A model generated the notes under the pieces. It was not told where the DNA came from. It searched no databases and was given only the letters and a program-made list of their open reading frames with translations. Position numbers and translations under genes: made by a program. A stretch of 64,000 bases of DNA, taken from Nostoc linckia z4 (GTDB lineage: Bacteria > Cyanobacteriota > Cyanobacteriia > Cyanobacteriales > Nostocaceae). The stretch covers positions 328,051-392,050 of the forward strand of contig NZ_LAHA01000004.1 in assembly GCF_002608075.1 (NCBI RefSeq). The letters run 5' to 3'. Of this stretch, positions 42,431 to 52,283 are shown in pieces; position 1 is the stretch's first letter, and each line of letters opens with the position of its first letter.

Positions 42431-43971
42431 CCAAATTCGAGTTTCATGTATTTTGCTACCCATTCCAAATCTTTACCAGAGCACATCGCTTGTCTTTGTA
42501 AATAAGCTCGATAAAGTTGCTTTTGGTTGTCAGATGGATTAGCACCGAAAACAGCGCCTTGAGTAATATCTGGTGTAGGAATACCGCCGTATTTTTGATT
42601 AAATAAAGCGATGGCATTACCGGGTGGCAGTTCTTTTTTAAAAGACCGCTGGGCAGCTTCGCGGTAAAAACTAATTTTGGCATCTAAATCAGAATTTTCT
42701 GATGGTGTTGGCGATGGTGCCAAGGGAACCATTGAATAGTTGTAATTCGCTTTTTTAACTTTTTGGGGAAACTGATAAAAACAATGCGGGCAACTCATCA
42801 CCGATAAATGTAGCAGCATCCCGCACCCCCCTTTTTCTCGGGGACACGCTTTAATTGGTGCCATGCCTGGGGCGGATGTTTTATCTTTATCTAAGCTCAC
42901 TTCCTGTTTGGAAGTTACAAACCCAAAGCGATAGGCATTGCCAGCATAATCCAAAACGATGCAATATTCTTTGCTTGGATGAACCCTTGAACCTCTACCA
43001 ATTTGCTGCCGATATTTGATGCGTGACATGGTAGGGCGAGCTTGAATAATGCAGGCAACAGAAGGTTCATCAAATCCTTTTTCTAAAACATCAACGCTAA
43101 TTAATATTTGTGGATCTAATTTACCGCCCCTAGCAAAACCAGCATAAATTGGGGGACGGTCGAAACTTTCTACCCTGCCGTCAACACAAACTGCGTTGTA
43201 CCCTTTAGCTTGAAATTTAGCTTGCAATCTATCGGAATGATCTAAAGAAACGGTGTAGGCAATTGTTTTTAAACAAGAAGCTTTTTGCTGCCATTCATCA
43301 ACAATTTGTTCGCAAGCTTTATCTGTGTTGACAATTACGCCTAAATCTTCAGCATCGTAATCACCTTTAGTTTTACGAACTCGACTTAAATCGAGTTTCG
43401 GAAAACCAAAATATAAAAACGGACACAACCGCCCCATTTCAATCAAGTCTGCCATTTGTGGGGCTTGAACGAGGCAATCATAAATTTCCCCTAATCCCTC
43501 TTTGGGGTTTGTGCGGTAGGGGGTAGCTGTCAAGCCAATCACCACAGACCCCATTTGCCAGTAGTAGTCAAGTACTTTGCGCCAAGTTGGTGAATAACTA
43601 ACGTGAGCTTCGTCGGCGAACACAATTTCAGCTAGGGGAAACTTGCGATTAATTAAAGTATCAATACCAGCAATTTGTAACTTCTGGCTTCTATCTTCTT
43701 TGCGTCCAGCTTTGATAACTCCACACTTTAAACCAAATTTATTAGCTGTTTTGATTGTCTGGTCAATCAACGGTTCATCTGGTACTACAAATAGGCACGG
43801 CATACCAGCCTTAACTGCATAAGTTATTAATTCAATTGCAATCGTTGTTTTACCTGCACCTGTTTCCGCATAAACCAAGATTCGCTTTTGTTCTTGCTTG
43901 ATTAATCTTAAAACTTCTTCGACAACTTTCTTTTGGTCATCGTAAAGTACAGGTTTTTTTGTTCGCTGCAT
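42427..43971 (-). CDS. SF2 DEAH-type helicase
   Basis: 514 residues. Walker A AETGAGKTT near residue 40, DEAH (VFADEAHVSYSP), motif III-like GLTATPYR, then helicase C-terminal motifs (SVDVLEKGFDEPSV, RQQIGRGSRVHP). A C-terminal zinc finger (CPREKGGCGM, then CPHC). Related to the Res/XPB-like phage helicases (T4 UvsW type). Likely acts in phage DNA replication, recombination or R-loop unwinding. Confidence 0.8.
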   Translation of the reverse strand: MQRTKKPVLYDDQKKVVEEVLRLIKQEQKRILVYAETGAGKTTIAIELITYAVKAGMPCLFVVPDEPLIDQTIKTANKFGLKCGVIKAGRKEDRSQKLQIAGIDTLINRKFPLAEIVFADEAHVSYSPTWRKVLDYYWQMGSVVIGLTATPYRTNPKEGLGEIYDCLVQAPQMADLIEMGRLCPFLYFGFPKLDLSRVRKTKGDYDAEDLGVIVNTDKACEQIVDEWQQKASCLKTIAYTVSLDHSDRLQAKFQAKGYNAVCVDGRVESFDRPPIYAGFARGGKLDPQILISVDVLEKGFDEPSVACIIQARPTMSRIKYRQQIGRGSRVHPSKEYCIVLDYAGNAYRFGFVTSKQEVSLDKDKTSAPGMAPIKACPREKGGCGMLLHLSVMSCPHCFYQFPQKVKKANYNYSMVPLAPSPTPSENSDLDAKISFYREAAQRSFKKELPPGNAIALFNQKYGGIPTPDITQGAVFGANPSDNQKQLYRAYLQRQAMCSGKDLEWVAKYMKLEFG

Positions 43972-43984
43972 TCTATTAATTAGC

Positions 43985-44437
43985 CTAAATTAATACCATT
44001 AAACCCGCTGGGTTAAAGCGGAATTTCATACCAGTTGCAATAGCGATCGCATTCCAACTTTCTATTTCTTCAGTATTAGGAGCGATCGCCAAACCTGCAA
44101 TTATGGCATTCCAAAAAGCTATAAATCGAGGGTAGTTTGGCTCTACTCCTCCCGCGTAATCAACTACCGCAGTCTCTAACCTTCCCACCATAATTGCTGC
44201 GGAAGTTTGCAACGTAATTCTTTGGTAGCCGAGATTTGGGAAAAATTGATTTTTAAGAGCCATCCAATCTGGTTCGGGTTCTGGCTCTGGCGGACGAATA
44301 AAAGTTGTACCGTTCCACGTATCGCCAATCCTGGCGATTTCGCTAGCAATCAACAGCAAGTCTAATTGAATATCATCCGGGCTTTCCAGCAAAATGACAT
44401 CCACAACTAGCGAATCTTTAACCATTGCATATCTCAT
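43985..44437 (-). CDS. Tail-fibre accessory protein
   Basis: 150 residues. Starts MRYAMVKDSLVVDVILLES and has GDTWNGTTFIRPPEPEPEPD, the pattern of small phage tail-fibre or tail-assembly proteins. Directly downstream of the poly-Gly tail gene on the same strand. Confidence 0.6.
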   Translation of the reverse strand: MRYAMVKDSLVVDVILLESPDDIQLDLLLIASEIARIGDTWNGTTFIRPPEPEPEPDWMALKNQFFPNLGYQRITLQTSAAIMVGRLETAVVDYAGGVEPNYPRFIAFWNAIIAGLAIAPNTEEIESWNAIAIATGMKFRFNPAGLMVLI

Positions 44438-44446
44438 TGCTTGCTC

Positions 44447-45295
44447 CTAGAAAAACTCTGTAATTCGTGCAAGCCCAGGGCCGCCATTACCACCATCGCC
44501 ACCGATAGTAGTCCCGATACCTCCGCCTCCACCTCCGCTAGCAGTCCCGCCATCTCCACCTCTACCTCCAATTGTGGGGCTACCACCTCCACCGCCGCCG
44601 CCAGTGCCAGCGCCATAGGTAGAATTAATCCCATTGGCGCCTGCAACTCCTGGCGTACCAGCAGTACCACCCAAAGCACCGCCGCCGCTTAACACCCCAG
44701 GAGCGCCACCATCACCCCCCCCAGCGCTCGTACTAGCGCCGCCAGTTCCACCAGAGCTACCGCCGTAAGCGCTGCCAGCGCCAGCCGTACCTGCCGTTGA
44801 ACCACTGGTAGCGCCGCCAAATAAGGCTGATTTGGACGTGCTAGTAGCAGCTGTGCCGTCCGGATCTAACGCTGTTGTGGTGCCGCTTGATGCCGTCATC
44901 GAACTTGCGCCGCTAGCTCCCGAACTAGCACTACTTGGCGAAGCACCACCATAAGCTGTAGCAAAATTCCCGAAACTCGTATTTCCGCCAATGCCTCCAG
45001 TTGCCGGGGTTGTAGCTGCCACACCGAGTCCCCCTGTCCCCCCAGCACCAATAAGTACATTTTCAGTGCTGCCAACTGCGCTAGCTGGAATCCAAATTTC
45101 TTTATAGCTGGCACCACTGCCACCTATTCCTTTAGTCGTCGTATTTCCGCCGCCGCGCCCGCCGCCGCCTCCCCCCCAAAGCTGCACGAGTAAGAATACA
45201 GCACGAGAATCTTTGGTAAAAGTTCCTGAGCTAGTGAAAACAGTGGTTTTAGTCCTAGTTCCCCTAGTCCCTGTGTAGATACCCATTAAGCCCAC
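44447..45295 (-). CDS. Glycine-rich tail adhesin
   Basis: 282 residues, about one third Gly with Ser, Thr and Ala: FTSSGTFTKDSRAVFLLVQL, then WGGGGGGRGGG and many GG-x repeats. Matches the glycine-rich domain of phage tail fibres or Gp38-like adhesins, where polyglycine helices present variable loops for host binding. Overlaps its upstream gene by 10 bases. Confidence 0.7.
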   Translation of the reverse strand: MGLMGIYTGTRGTRTKTTVFTSSGTFTKDSRAVFLLVQLWGGGGGGRGGGNTTTKGIGGSGASYKEIWIPASAVGSTENVLIGAGGTGGLGVAATTPATGGIGGNTSFGNFATAYGGASPSSASSGASGASSMTASSGTTTALDPDGTAATSTSKSALFGGATSGSTAGTAGAGSAYGGSSGGTGGASTSAGGGDGGAPGVLSGGGALGGTAGTPGVAGANGINSTYGAGTGGGGGGGSPTIGGRGGDGGTASGGGGGGIGTTIGGDGGNGGPGLARITEFF

Positions 45296-46278
45296 CTAAA
45301 TCCGAGAATTGTTTCTGAAGCTGTTGCAGCTGTTGGGGTTGTGGGACTAATACTAATCATCCAGGCTAGCCCAGCATTCAGGCTAATTCCCCCACCTCCA
45401 ATTTCTTGCTGCCCAATAAACAAAAACCCATCTTGGCTAATATCGGCAGCCGGCACTGGATATACCCGGAAAATTGTATCGGAGCTATTTGGCGCAGTAG
45501 CTTTTTCAAATAGAAGTAGGTATTTTTTGATTGGCCCAGTATTAATAACAGACATCGCATAAATAGTACCAGCAGCGCCTTTTAAAAAACCTGCATTAGC
45601 AGTGCCTAAAACCTGCGTATAGCTAGTTCCGCTAGATGGCATTAACCGATCGCGAATTCCCTGAGCATCGGACTGCGAAGCGATAGCTGCAACCGCTGAT
45701 TGATTAGAAGCGATTGTTATAGAAATCGAGCCACTCATTAATTGCTGCCCTTTGGCAAGTGTCGCTATCAGCAAGTAGCGGAATAAGCTGATAAAGCTAC
45801 TCTGTGCTAATTCAGAACTAGCCACGCCGTCGCCTATCAATCCGAAATTTGTGGAGAATGCCCCATCTGTAGAAAGCGTTACGGGTATAGAACCAGATGC
45901 GGATTTTGTCCCCAGCGTGGGAAAGCGATCGCTAATTAATTTCCAAATTGCTGATAGCCATCCCCGACCGCTAGTGCCACCACTGGGCATGGAAGCACCA
46001 GTAATGTCAGTTCCTTCTTGCAACCAGTTACCATCAACCGGCATCTTGCTGTTAACAGGAGTGGGGAAGCGATCGTTGATCAATTTCCAAATTGCTGATA
46101 ACCAGCCCCTAGCGCTTTGTCCGCCAGCGGGCATTGTTACTCCAGTGATGTCTGTACCTTCTTGCAGTCCGCCGGATGCAATTTGTTCGCTTGCTCCTTG
46201 CGAAATAAGATTGCCGCTGTCATCAAGGGTTAGAGTCTTTTTCTTGCCAGAAGCAGTCAACCCCTCCATCAAAACCAT
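45286..46278 (-). CDS. Virion structural protein with duplicated unit
   Basis: 330 residues. A ~37-residue unit is repeated near residues 38-75 and 86-122 (GTDITGVTMPAGG / GTDITGASMPSGG, then RGWLSAIWKLI and DRFPT). The remainder is Ser/Thr/Gly-rich beta-type sequence typical of tail or baseplate proteins. First gene of the leftward tail-fibre operon. Confidence 0.65.
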   Translation of the reverse strand: MVLMEGLTASGKKKTLTLDDSGNLISQGASEQIASGGLQEGTDITGVTMPAGGQSARGWLSAIWKLINDRFPTPVNSKMPVDGNWLQEGTDITGASMPSGGTSGRGWLSAIWKLISDRFPTLGTKSASGSIPVTLSTDGAFSTNFGLIGDGVASSELAQSSFISLFRYLLIATLAKGQQLMSGSISITIASNQSAVAAIASQSDAQGIRDRLMPSSGTSYTQVLGTANAGFLKGAAGTIYAMSVINTGPIKKYLLLFEKATAPNSSDTIFRVYPVPAADISQDGFLFIGQQEIGGGGISLNAGLAWMISISPTTPTAATASETILGFRWA

Positions 46279-46387
46279 AGTTTTTCGTTTCCCAATGGGT
46301 AGATCAGATCGTATTAACTATTCACGTACTACCCCTTTGAGAGTTTCCACCGTGGACATACTTAACTATAAGAAATTAAGTTAATTA

Positions 46388-46409
46388 ATCCAGGAAAATT
46401 TTCCTGGAT
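46388..46409. repeat. Element palindrome, copy 6
   Basis: CCAGGAAAATTTTCCTGG (46390-46407) with AT/AT flanks, in the divergent region between the two tail operons, 24 bases before the start at 46433. Confidence 0.9.
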
Positions 46410-46432
46410 TTAACAAACTACCTTCATCAGCA

Positions 46433-48706
46433 GTGCTTAATATTTCCGCCAGGACTACCCGAATATATATCGGAGAAAAAGATTTTTCTTCATGCTTTAT
46501 TTCGTTTCAAGGCTCTGATTCCCATATCGACCAGAGCGGTTTAATCGCCTTTACTGGCTCTATAGTTTTGGGGCGATCGCTTGGGTTTGACGAGTCACTC
46601 GATGACCGCAAAAATTCTCGTTTTTTTCGCGGTCAGACTATCACTATTGAAATTCAAGATAGCCAAGGCGTTTTTAGAAAACATCCCAGAGGTTCGCTAA
46701 GAATTATTTCTTCTAAATACGATGATGATTCCAAAAAACTGACTATTGATGTAGGGGATTTAATCAGCCTCCTCAATTTTAGAGAACCAACAGACTCCAG
46801 TAAAACTGAAATTAAACTGGGGACAAATACCACCACTGGGCAAGTAATTCAAAACCTCTTAACTGCGGCTGGTATATCTGCTATCGGTGGTACATTGCCC
46901 AATACAATAATTAACTACCCGATCAACTTAACAGGTAGCTATCTTGCAAATGCAGGGAAACTTTTATATGCAAATAATCTATTTGCCTGGATAGATAAAA
47001 ACGAAGTTTTTCAGGTTCGTACTGCTAACATTGCAGCTAGTACACCTGCTGTCACTATTGTTATTGGTAGAGACGAAATTTGGTACAAGCGGCTTGATTC
47101 AGCCGAATCGCCTTGTGAAGTGGTTAAAGCTGTCGGTAGATGTGTAGTTGTTAAAAATGCCGTGTTTCGCAACGACACATCAGAGCAGTACGGTGCTGCT
47201 ATCCTTGTAGATAAAAATGCTGGCTATAGTGAAATTACTATCAAAAGAACTACCATTTTAGAAGAGTGGTTCCCTGGCCAGAAACTCCTAAAAACCACAA
47301 CTACAACTAAGCAACCAATTGGGTTAGTAATCCCCAAAGAAATTTTACCCAATACCTCACCTAAGCTGTCTTTAATTACTTCAGAAATTCGGATTGATAA
47401 AACTTACTTCGAGCAAAATGGTGAGGGTAAACTCAAAAAGAAAACCACTTCTCTTCACCAGTTACTAGCACCATCAATACTAGAATACGCACAAATAAAT
47501 AAAAACTATATATTCAATATTTTTTCTTTGACTGAAGCTGCCGATAATTCTTATTCCTATGAATACGACAACAAGGATAGGCTAACCAAAATTACTACGA
47601 AAAGTTCTGAAATCGCTGGTAACTTATTATCAGGTACGGACGAAGACTGGTCTAAGTGGCTTTTTCCACCAGATTTTTTAGCGGAAACAGAATACAAAGT
47701 AGAGCAATGGGAAGAAGCCACCAAGGGCATTTGGGAATACGAATACTTTAGTTATCAACCTTTAATCAAAGTCAAGCCCGATCTAGTTGAGAGCGGCACT
47801 GAAACCGGAACTCAGGGGCCCACTAGCAATAAGCTAGATATGATTTACGCTAGTGGCGATCGGCAAACTTCCAATTCCGGCCAACTCGCCCCAGCAGCGC
47901 CGGAGAGGGAACCGCCGCTATTCACAATGGAGGAAGAGGATATAGAGGAGAAAATTACCTTCACCATCCCCGGTGGCGGTAGTAATTTGCGACCTCGCGA
48001 GCGCATCTTCAGCGTTGATTGCCTAGCTGGGGTTAGTAAGAGGGGACTAAAACGGGGCGAGGTAGAAGTATCCTTCGGCGGCGGTACTGCGGCGAACAAT
48101 CAACTAAAAGCGATCGCCCGCCGTGAGGGTAACTTGCTTTGGGGACGGTACAAAGGGCAACAGATTGCAATTGCTTTGACAGATGCGTGGTTTGATTATC
48201 ATCCCTTGTTTAATCTCAAAACTGTAGAAAAAGATGGGACACAACAAGCTTTCTTAGCCGATGGTTGCAGTTGGGTAGTCGGTCAAAGCCGCGTCCTTGT
48301 CAGCTGCGATGGCGTTTGGCTTGGTAGTTGGCAAACTGGAGCAACCGAAGATTACGTTTCATCCTTCTACAACGAAGTCGATACCTTAAACATGGGCATG
48401 GGCATGGGCATCAACTTTATTGGCTACGCCTACGCTTTATCCACCACCACCGTTGCGCTACAAGTTGGTATCGGGTTGGGCTGTGGTTCCTGGATTGGAA
48501 GTATGTCTCAACTTCCTGGCACGGATCTGCAATGGAGTAATTTAGATTGGGACGATATCTCAGATTGGGATTCTGTTGCAGACGATAACTACTGGGAAGC
48601 TCACAGCTGGGATTCGCTGTCTGATTCAAGCTGGGATGCACTCAACAATTTGAGTTATTGGGAAACGACTGATTGGGAATCTTTAGATTGGGAGAACGTA
48701 GTTTAG
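46433..48706 (+). CDS. Large tail/baseplate protein with Trp-Asp tail
   Basis: 757 residues from a GTG start. N-terminal ~230 residues (TTRIYIGEKDFSSCFISFQG, later GRDEIWYK) look like a tail hub or late-control-type beta domain. The middle has YDNKDRLTKI-type RHS-like segments. The last ~60 residues repeat W-D/E-S/D-L units (NLDWDDISDWDSV, SWDSLSDSSWDAL, DWESLDWENV). Probably a virion surface or baseplate protein; the terminal repeat is unusual. Confidence 0.6.
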   Translation: MLNISARTTRIYIGEKDFSSCFISFQGSDSHIDQSGLIAFTGSIVLGRSLGFDESLDDRKNSRFFRGQTITIEIQDSQGVFRKHPRGSLRIISSKYDDDSKKLTIDVGDLISLLNFREPTDSSKTEIKLGTNTTTGQVIQNLLTAAGISAIGGTLPNTIINYPINLTGSYLANAGKLLYANNLFAWIDKNEVFQVRTANIAASTPAVTIVIGRDEIWYKRLDSAESPCEVVKAVGRCVVVKNAVFRNDTSEQYGAAILVDKNAGYSEITIKRTTILEEWFPGQKLLKTTTTTKQPIGLVIPKEILPNTSPKLSLITSEIRIDKTYFEQNGEGKLKKKTTSLHQLLAPSILEYAQINKNYIFNIFSLTEAADNSYSYEYDNKDRLTKITTKSSEIAGNLLSGTDEDWSKWLFPPDFLAETEYKVEQWEEATKGIWEYEYFSYQPLIKVKPDLVESGTETGTQGPTSNKLDMIYASGDRQTSNSGQLAPAAPEREPPLFTMEEEDIEEKITFTIPGGGSNLRPRERIFSVDCLAGVSKRGLKRGEVEVSFGGGTAANNQLKAIARREGNLLWGRYKGQQIAIALTDAWFDYHPLFNLKTVEKDGTQQAFLADGCSWVVGQSRVLVSCDGVWLGSWQTGATEDYVSSFYNEVDTLNMGMGMGINFIGYAYALSTTTVALQVGIGLGCGSWIGSMSQLPGTDLQWSNLDWDDISDWDSVADDNYWEAHSWDSLSDSSWDALNNLSYWETTDWESLDWENVV

Positions 48707-48737
48707 TATGACTTGCTCCTCTGTGTCCTTTTTTATT

Positions 48738-48982
48738 TCAGAATTCTGAATTCTGCCCAATGCCCAATACCCAATGCCCAATACCCAATACCCAATGCCC
48801 AATGCCCAATGCCCAATGCCCAATGCCCCATGCCCCATGCCCAATGCTTAATAACTGATAACTGATAACTGATAACTGACAACTGATAACTGATAACTGA
48901 TAACTGACAACTGATAACTGACAACTGATAACTGACAACTGATAACCGACTCCTTCTTACTCCTTACTCCTTACTCCTTACT
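48738..48982. repeat. Three heptamer repeat tracts
   Basis: GAATTCT, then CCCAATG/CCCAATA (about 48756-48848), then AACTGAT/AACTGAC (about 48851-48946), then ACTCCTT (to 48982). All have 7-base periods, like the STRR repeats of heterocystous cyanobacteria. They fill the 287-base gap between two tail genes; no promoter stands out. Confidence 0.85.
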
Positions 48983-48993
48983 CTCTATAATTC

Positions 48994-49701
48994 ATGCCTC
49001 AAGGAACTTTTACTAATGCTTGGATTTCCGAAACTGCCAAGATTCTATTTCGGGGTAGCCCAGCGCCGGATGCAACCAAATTTTACGTTGGACTTGCCGA
49101 TACCGACGCTTTGACAAGAGCCAGCACGATCGCCAGTTTCGTCGCAAAGGAACTCGTACCTGAGAGTAATTACACCAGAGCGAACTTAACTTTATCTGGG
49201 GATGGCAGCTATAACAGTGCTGCTAACCGCCACGAGCTACCAACTGCAACTATTACCTTCACAGCTGGCGATACTTCTTGGCAATTCCAAACCGCTTTTT
49301 TGATAGCCAATGCCCATCAGACTTGCAGCGTTGCCTTCACCAATAGCAACGTCAACGCTGCTACCGACCGAATCGCAATCGCTAGCCATCCCTGGATAGC
49401 AGGCGATCGCTTGGTATTCACCGCAGACGAACTAGCAACCTTACCAACAGGTATCGATGCTGGGACTATTTATCAAGTCCTCTCGCCTACAACCAATGAC
49501 TTTCAAATTGCAACCCTCGGATCTTCAACTCCGGTGAACATCCAAAACACCGGGGCTGGTACGTTTCGCGCTCGGTCAGCTAATGGGATAGTTAGCGTTT
49601 TTGCAGTGGAACCCTCACCCATTACCCTGTTACCCGGAAGAAGCTATGCGTACCAAATCCCCATAGCTTTACTGAATACAGGCTTTGTTTCTGGTAATTA
49701 A
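48994..49701 (+). CDS. Virion structural protein
   Basis: 235 residues. Beta-rich, Thr/Ala-rich sequence (FTNAWISETAKILFRG, FYVGLADTDALTRAS) with an inserted AGDRLVFTADELATLPTG segment, resembling phage tail or head decoration proteins. Two bases before the next structural gene. Confidence 0.6.
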   Translation: MPQGTFTNAWISETAKILFRGSPAPDATKFYVGLADTDALTRASTIASFVAKELVPESNYTRANLTLSGDGSYNSAANRHELPTATITFTAGDTSWQFQTAFLIANAHQTCSVAFTNSNVNAATDRIAIASHPWIAGDRLVFTADELATLPTGIDAGTIYQVLSPTTNDFQIATLGSSTPVNIQNTGAGTFRARSANGIVSVFAVEPSPITLLPGRSYAYQIPIALLNTGFVSGN

Positions 49702-49703
49702 TA

Positions 49704-51248
49704 ATGCAAGAAGAAGAGTTGTTGAGGCAGCAAAGCGAACTAAACCAAGCTCAATATCAAAGCCGTGCTAGCGATACTAATACCAACGAATCTGTAGCAG
49801 CCAAATATATTGGCTATGACCCAGAATTAAGACTTGCTAAACTGCAAGATGCTAACGGCAACATTTTCTACGGCAAAGCTGATACTAATGGTGCGATCGC
49901 TCGTGGTGAAGATATCCGTTTGCGACAAGGGTATGGCTTACCTGGGTATGATGCTATGCCACACCATAAAATTGAGCAACCTGCATCTTCAGAGATCCAG
50001 AAAGAGGTATTTGATGCTGCAATTTTATTTCAGATATCAGCACGATATTGGTTTTACGATTTTCGCTTGTTTTATACCTATGGAGAATATATTTACCAAC
50101 AAGATATTACTCCAAATCGGAGTATAACTCGTGAAGCGATTACTATTGAAGATAGTTTTTTCGTTGAATTTGGACATGGCGGTTTTGTTAAATCTTTTTT
50201 AATAAGTTACTACGATATTTCATCTATAAGTAATAGTAGTTATCCAGCATTTAAATTTTCTTCCCCAACCGAGGCTATAGTCACGATTGATATTAATTTT
50301 TCTCCAGGAGGCGGAGTTATTAATACTTTTTGCGGTGCCAGTGTAGATCGATACGTAGGTTACCACCGAGTTGATTATCTTGAGCCTGGGGAACAAATTC
50401 CGAACGATTCGATTATAGAAGTTTATTCATCAACTTGTGATGCCTATTCTTCTGGCACTTCGCTTTCGTATACAACAACAGTACAGGCAGGAGAACACTA
50501 TATTAGTGTGTTTGCCGGATATAACTATCGCTATGATGTTCAGTCAAATTCTGCTGGTGGTGTTTTATATACGGAAACCGTATCAGGCTCGATTAAAATT
50601 AAAGTCGAAACAACTACTCACACTACTTTTTATGTTCAACGAGGAAGAAATATTACCAAGATTGCAGAGTTTAGTGCTAGAGATAGTTTCACCGCTGATA
50701 ATTATAATAGCTTGGTTGTAATCTCAGCGTATCTAACTTATACAAAATCACGATTAATTGTACATCTAAAAACAAAAACTAATACCCAAATCCAACCAAC
50801 GGTTCATCGATATTTCGTTTCATTGTCGGGAGAAGTAACAGAAGAGGTCTTTTCATATCCTGAAATAATCCCACAAATTGAGGATGATTGGCAAATGTCC
50901 TGGACAACCTCCTACTTGCCAGAACTAAATAGCGAAGACCCCTGCATTAAAGCTGTGAGGAATAGCTTTGAACGCCAATATACAAACTTTTATAAAAATA
51001 AAATATTAATTGCTTCTAAAACGCCTACCAATGTATTGATAGATTCAGCAATCAAAAATCAAGATGTAATAGTTGAGGTAAAAATAAAATCGTATAACAC
51101 AGAGAACAATACATGCGCTATAACTAGCGAGAGGCGAAAAAATTTTCAATTAAAAAAGCTAATAGTTGATGAAAATATTGATATATCTTATATCGCTTTG
51201 ATAGCTGTTAGCGCTATTCATTACAAGTTGGGATATGCAAGAAATTGA
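49704..51248 (+). CDS. Virion protein, tail spike candidate
   Basis: 514 residues. N-terminal ~75 residues (MQEEELLRQQSELNQAQYQS, then AKLQDANGNIFYGKA) are a module shared with the next, short gene. The rest is Ser/Thr/Tyr-rich beta sequence without recognised enzyme motifs. Likely tail fibre, spike or adhesin. Overlaps the next gene by 14 bases. Confidence 0.55.
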   Translation: MQEEELLRQQSELNQAQYQSRASDTNTNESVAAKYIGYDPELRLAKLQDANGNIFYGKADTNGAIARGEDIRLRQGYGLPGYDAMPHHKIEQPASSEIQKEVFDAAILFQISARYWFYDFRLFYTYGEYIYQQDITPNRSITREAITIEDSFFVEFGHGGFVKSFLISYYDISSISNSSYPAFKFSSPTEAIVTIDINFSPGGGVINTFCGASVDRYVGYHRVDYLEPGEQIPNDSIIEVYSSTCDAYSSGTSLSYTTTVQAGEHYISVFAGYNYRYDVQSNSAGGVLYTETVSGSIKIKVETTTHTTFYVQRGRNITKIAEFSARDSFTADNYNSLVVISAYLTYTKSRLIVHLKTKTNTQIQPTVHRYFVSLSGEVTEEVFSYPEIIPQIEDDWQMSWTTSYLPELNSEDPCIKAVRNSFERQYTNFYKNKILIASKTPTNVLIDSAIKNQDVIVEVKIKSYNTENNTCAITSERRKNFQLKKLIVDENIDISYIALIAVSAIHYKLGYARN

Positions 51249-51522
51249 GGCTTTGAAGCAAGCTACTTTACTCAATCGCGCTGCCTTTTTTAACAAGATA
51301 AGCGATACCCAAAAGCAAAGCGATCGCGCTCAAGAACAGCAAGTTCAAATTATTAGCTACGACACTGGTACTAGAACGTATAAAGTCAAACATCCCAATG
51401 GTTCGCAAGGATTTGCCAAAGCAATTTCTAATAGTTCTAATTTATGCAAAGGTGCTTATGTTAGCTTGGTGCAACCAAAGGGTACAACAACAGCAACTAT
51501 TGATACAGTTCCTAAAGGCTAA
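51235..51522 (+). CDS. Small virion protein, shared N-module
   Basis: 95 residues matching the N-terminal module of the preceding gene: MQEIEALKQATLLNRAAFF, then YDTGTRTYKVKHPNGSQGFA. Probably an attachment or adaptor piece of the same structure, as a stand-alone copy of the module. Confidence 0.6.
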   Translation: MQEIEALKQATLLNRAAFFNKISDTQKQSDRAQEQQVQIISYDTGTRTYKVKHPNGSQGFAKAISNSSNLCKGAYVSLVQPKGTTTATIDTVPKG

Positions 51523-51528
51523 TGGCTA

Positions 51529-52131
51529 ATGGCACCACTCACCGGATACTTCATCGCGGACAAAGCCGCGATTAAAGCACTCACTCCCAGTCAGCGATCA
51601 AATGGTTACGCGCGGGAAACAATTACTGGGAACGATATTGAATGGTACGGATTCATCGCTGCATCAACAGCCGCAGCAGACGACGATTCAGTGCTGATGC
51701 CCGACGACAACCCAGCTAACGGACGCTGGCACAAGTTTGCCAACAATCGCGGGGGCGGCATCCCTGGCAAAATAATCTGCACTTCCCAATGTACTACCGC
51801 CGCTGGTGGTAGTGGCAAGGCGTACCAATTTTACTCGGCTCAAACGGCACTGCCACTGATCGTAGTGCCGTCGTTCGACATCAACATCCAAAATGTTAGC
51901 GATGCGATCCGCGTTTACAGATGGTCGCAGGAACCCAATACCAACAGGACTGGACAAGAAGCCAATCCGATTATTCAGTTACCCAAAGCTGGCGGTAAAT
52001 TCACAGTCAACATCACCTCGACTTATCGTTGGATATCGGTGTACGCGAGAAATCCAAGCAATAACAATTATTTGGATGGGACTTGCTTTACTATCACTGG
52101 CAACGTAATTAGCTTGTTGGGGTATTCATAA
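51529..52131 (+). CDS. Virion structural protein
   Basis: 200 residues. N-terminal ~65 residues (YFIADKAAIKALTPSQRSN, then DDDSVLMPDDNPANGRWHKF) match a motif found in many phage tail/appendage proteins; the C-terminal part is beta-rich. Stop and next start overlap by one base (TAATG). Confidence 0.6.
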   Translation: MAPLTGYFIADKAAIKALTPSQRSNGYARETITGNDIEWYGFIAASTAAADDDSVLMPDDNPANGRWHKFANNRGGGIPGKIICTSQCTTAAGGSGKAYQFYSAQTALPLIVVPSFDINIQNVSDAIRVYRWSQEPNTNRTGQEANPIIQLPKAGGKFTVNITSTYRWISVYARNPSNNNYLDGTCFTITGNVISLLGYS

Positions 52132-52283
52132 TGAAAACCATCGAAGATTTTATGGAGCTAGTAGTTTCATTAGCTTGTGCTATTACAATAGCTATCATTA
52201 TTGTTCCGTTGCATTTGTTGATTGCGCCTTTAGCCAGTAGAAAGCAGCGCTGTAAACCTAAACCTGTTAACGATCATGAATAA
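52131..52283 (+). CDS. 50-residue membrane protein, holin-like candidate
   Basis: Translated from ATG 52131: MKTIEDFMELVVSLACAITI with continuing hydrophobic residues to LHLLIAPLA, then a basic tail (SRKQRCKPKPVNDHE). One long membrane helix and a positively charged C-terminus, coupled by TAATG to the virion gene, suit a holin or other lysis or envelope protein. Too short for most gene callers. Confidence 0.5.
   Translation: MKTIEDFMELVVSLACAITIAIIIVPLHLLIAPLASRKQRCKPKPVNDHE

Noticed and set aside
44434..45295. Extra frames on both strands within the Gly-rich tail gene
   Set aside because: They arise from the repetitive GGN codons of the adhesin gene; no independent support.
48738..48982. 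Possible CRISPR array
   Set aside because: Period is 7 bases with no spacers; these are heptanucleotide tandem repeats.
44447..51522. Diversity-generating retroelement acting on tail genes
   Set aside because: No reverse transcriptase or template/variable repeat pair was seen.
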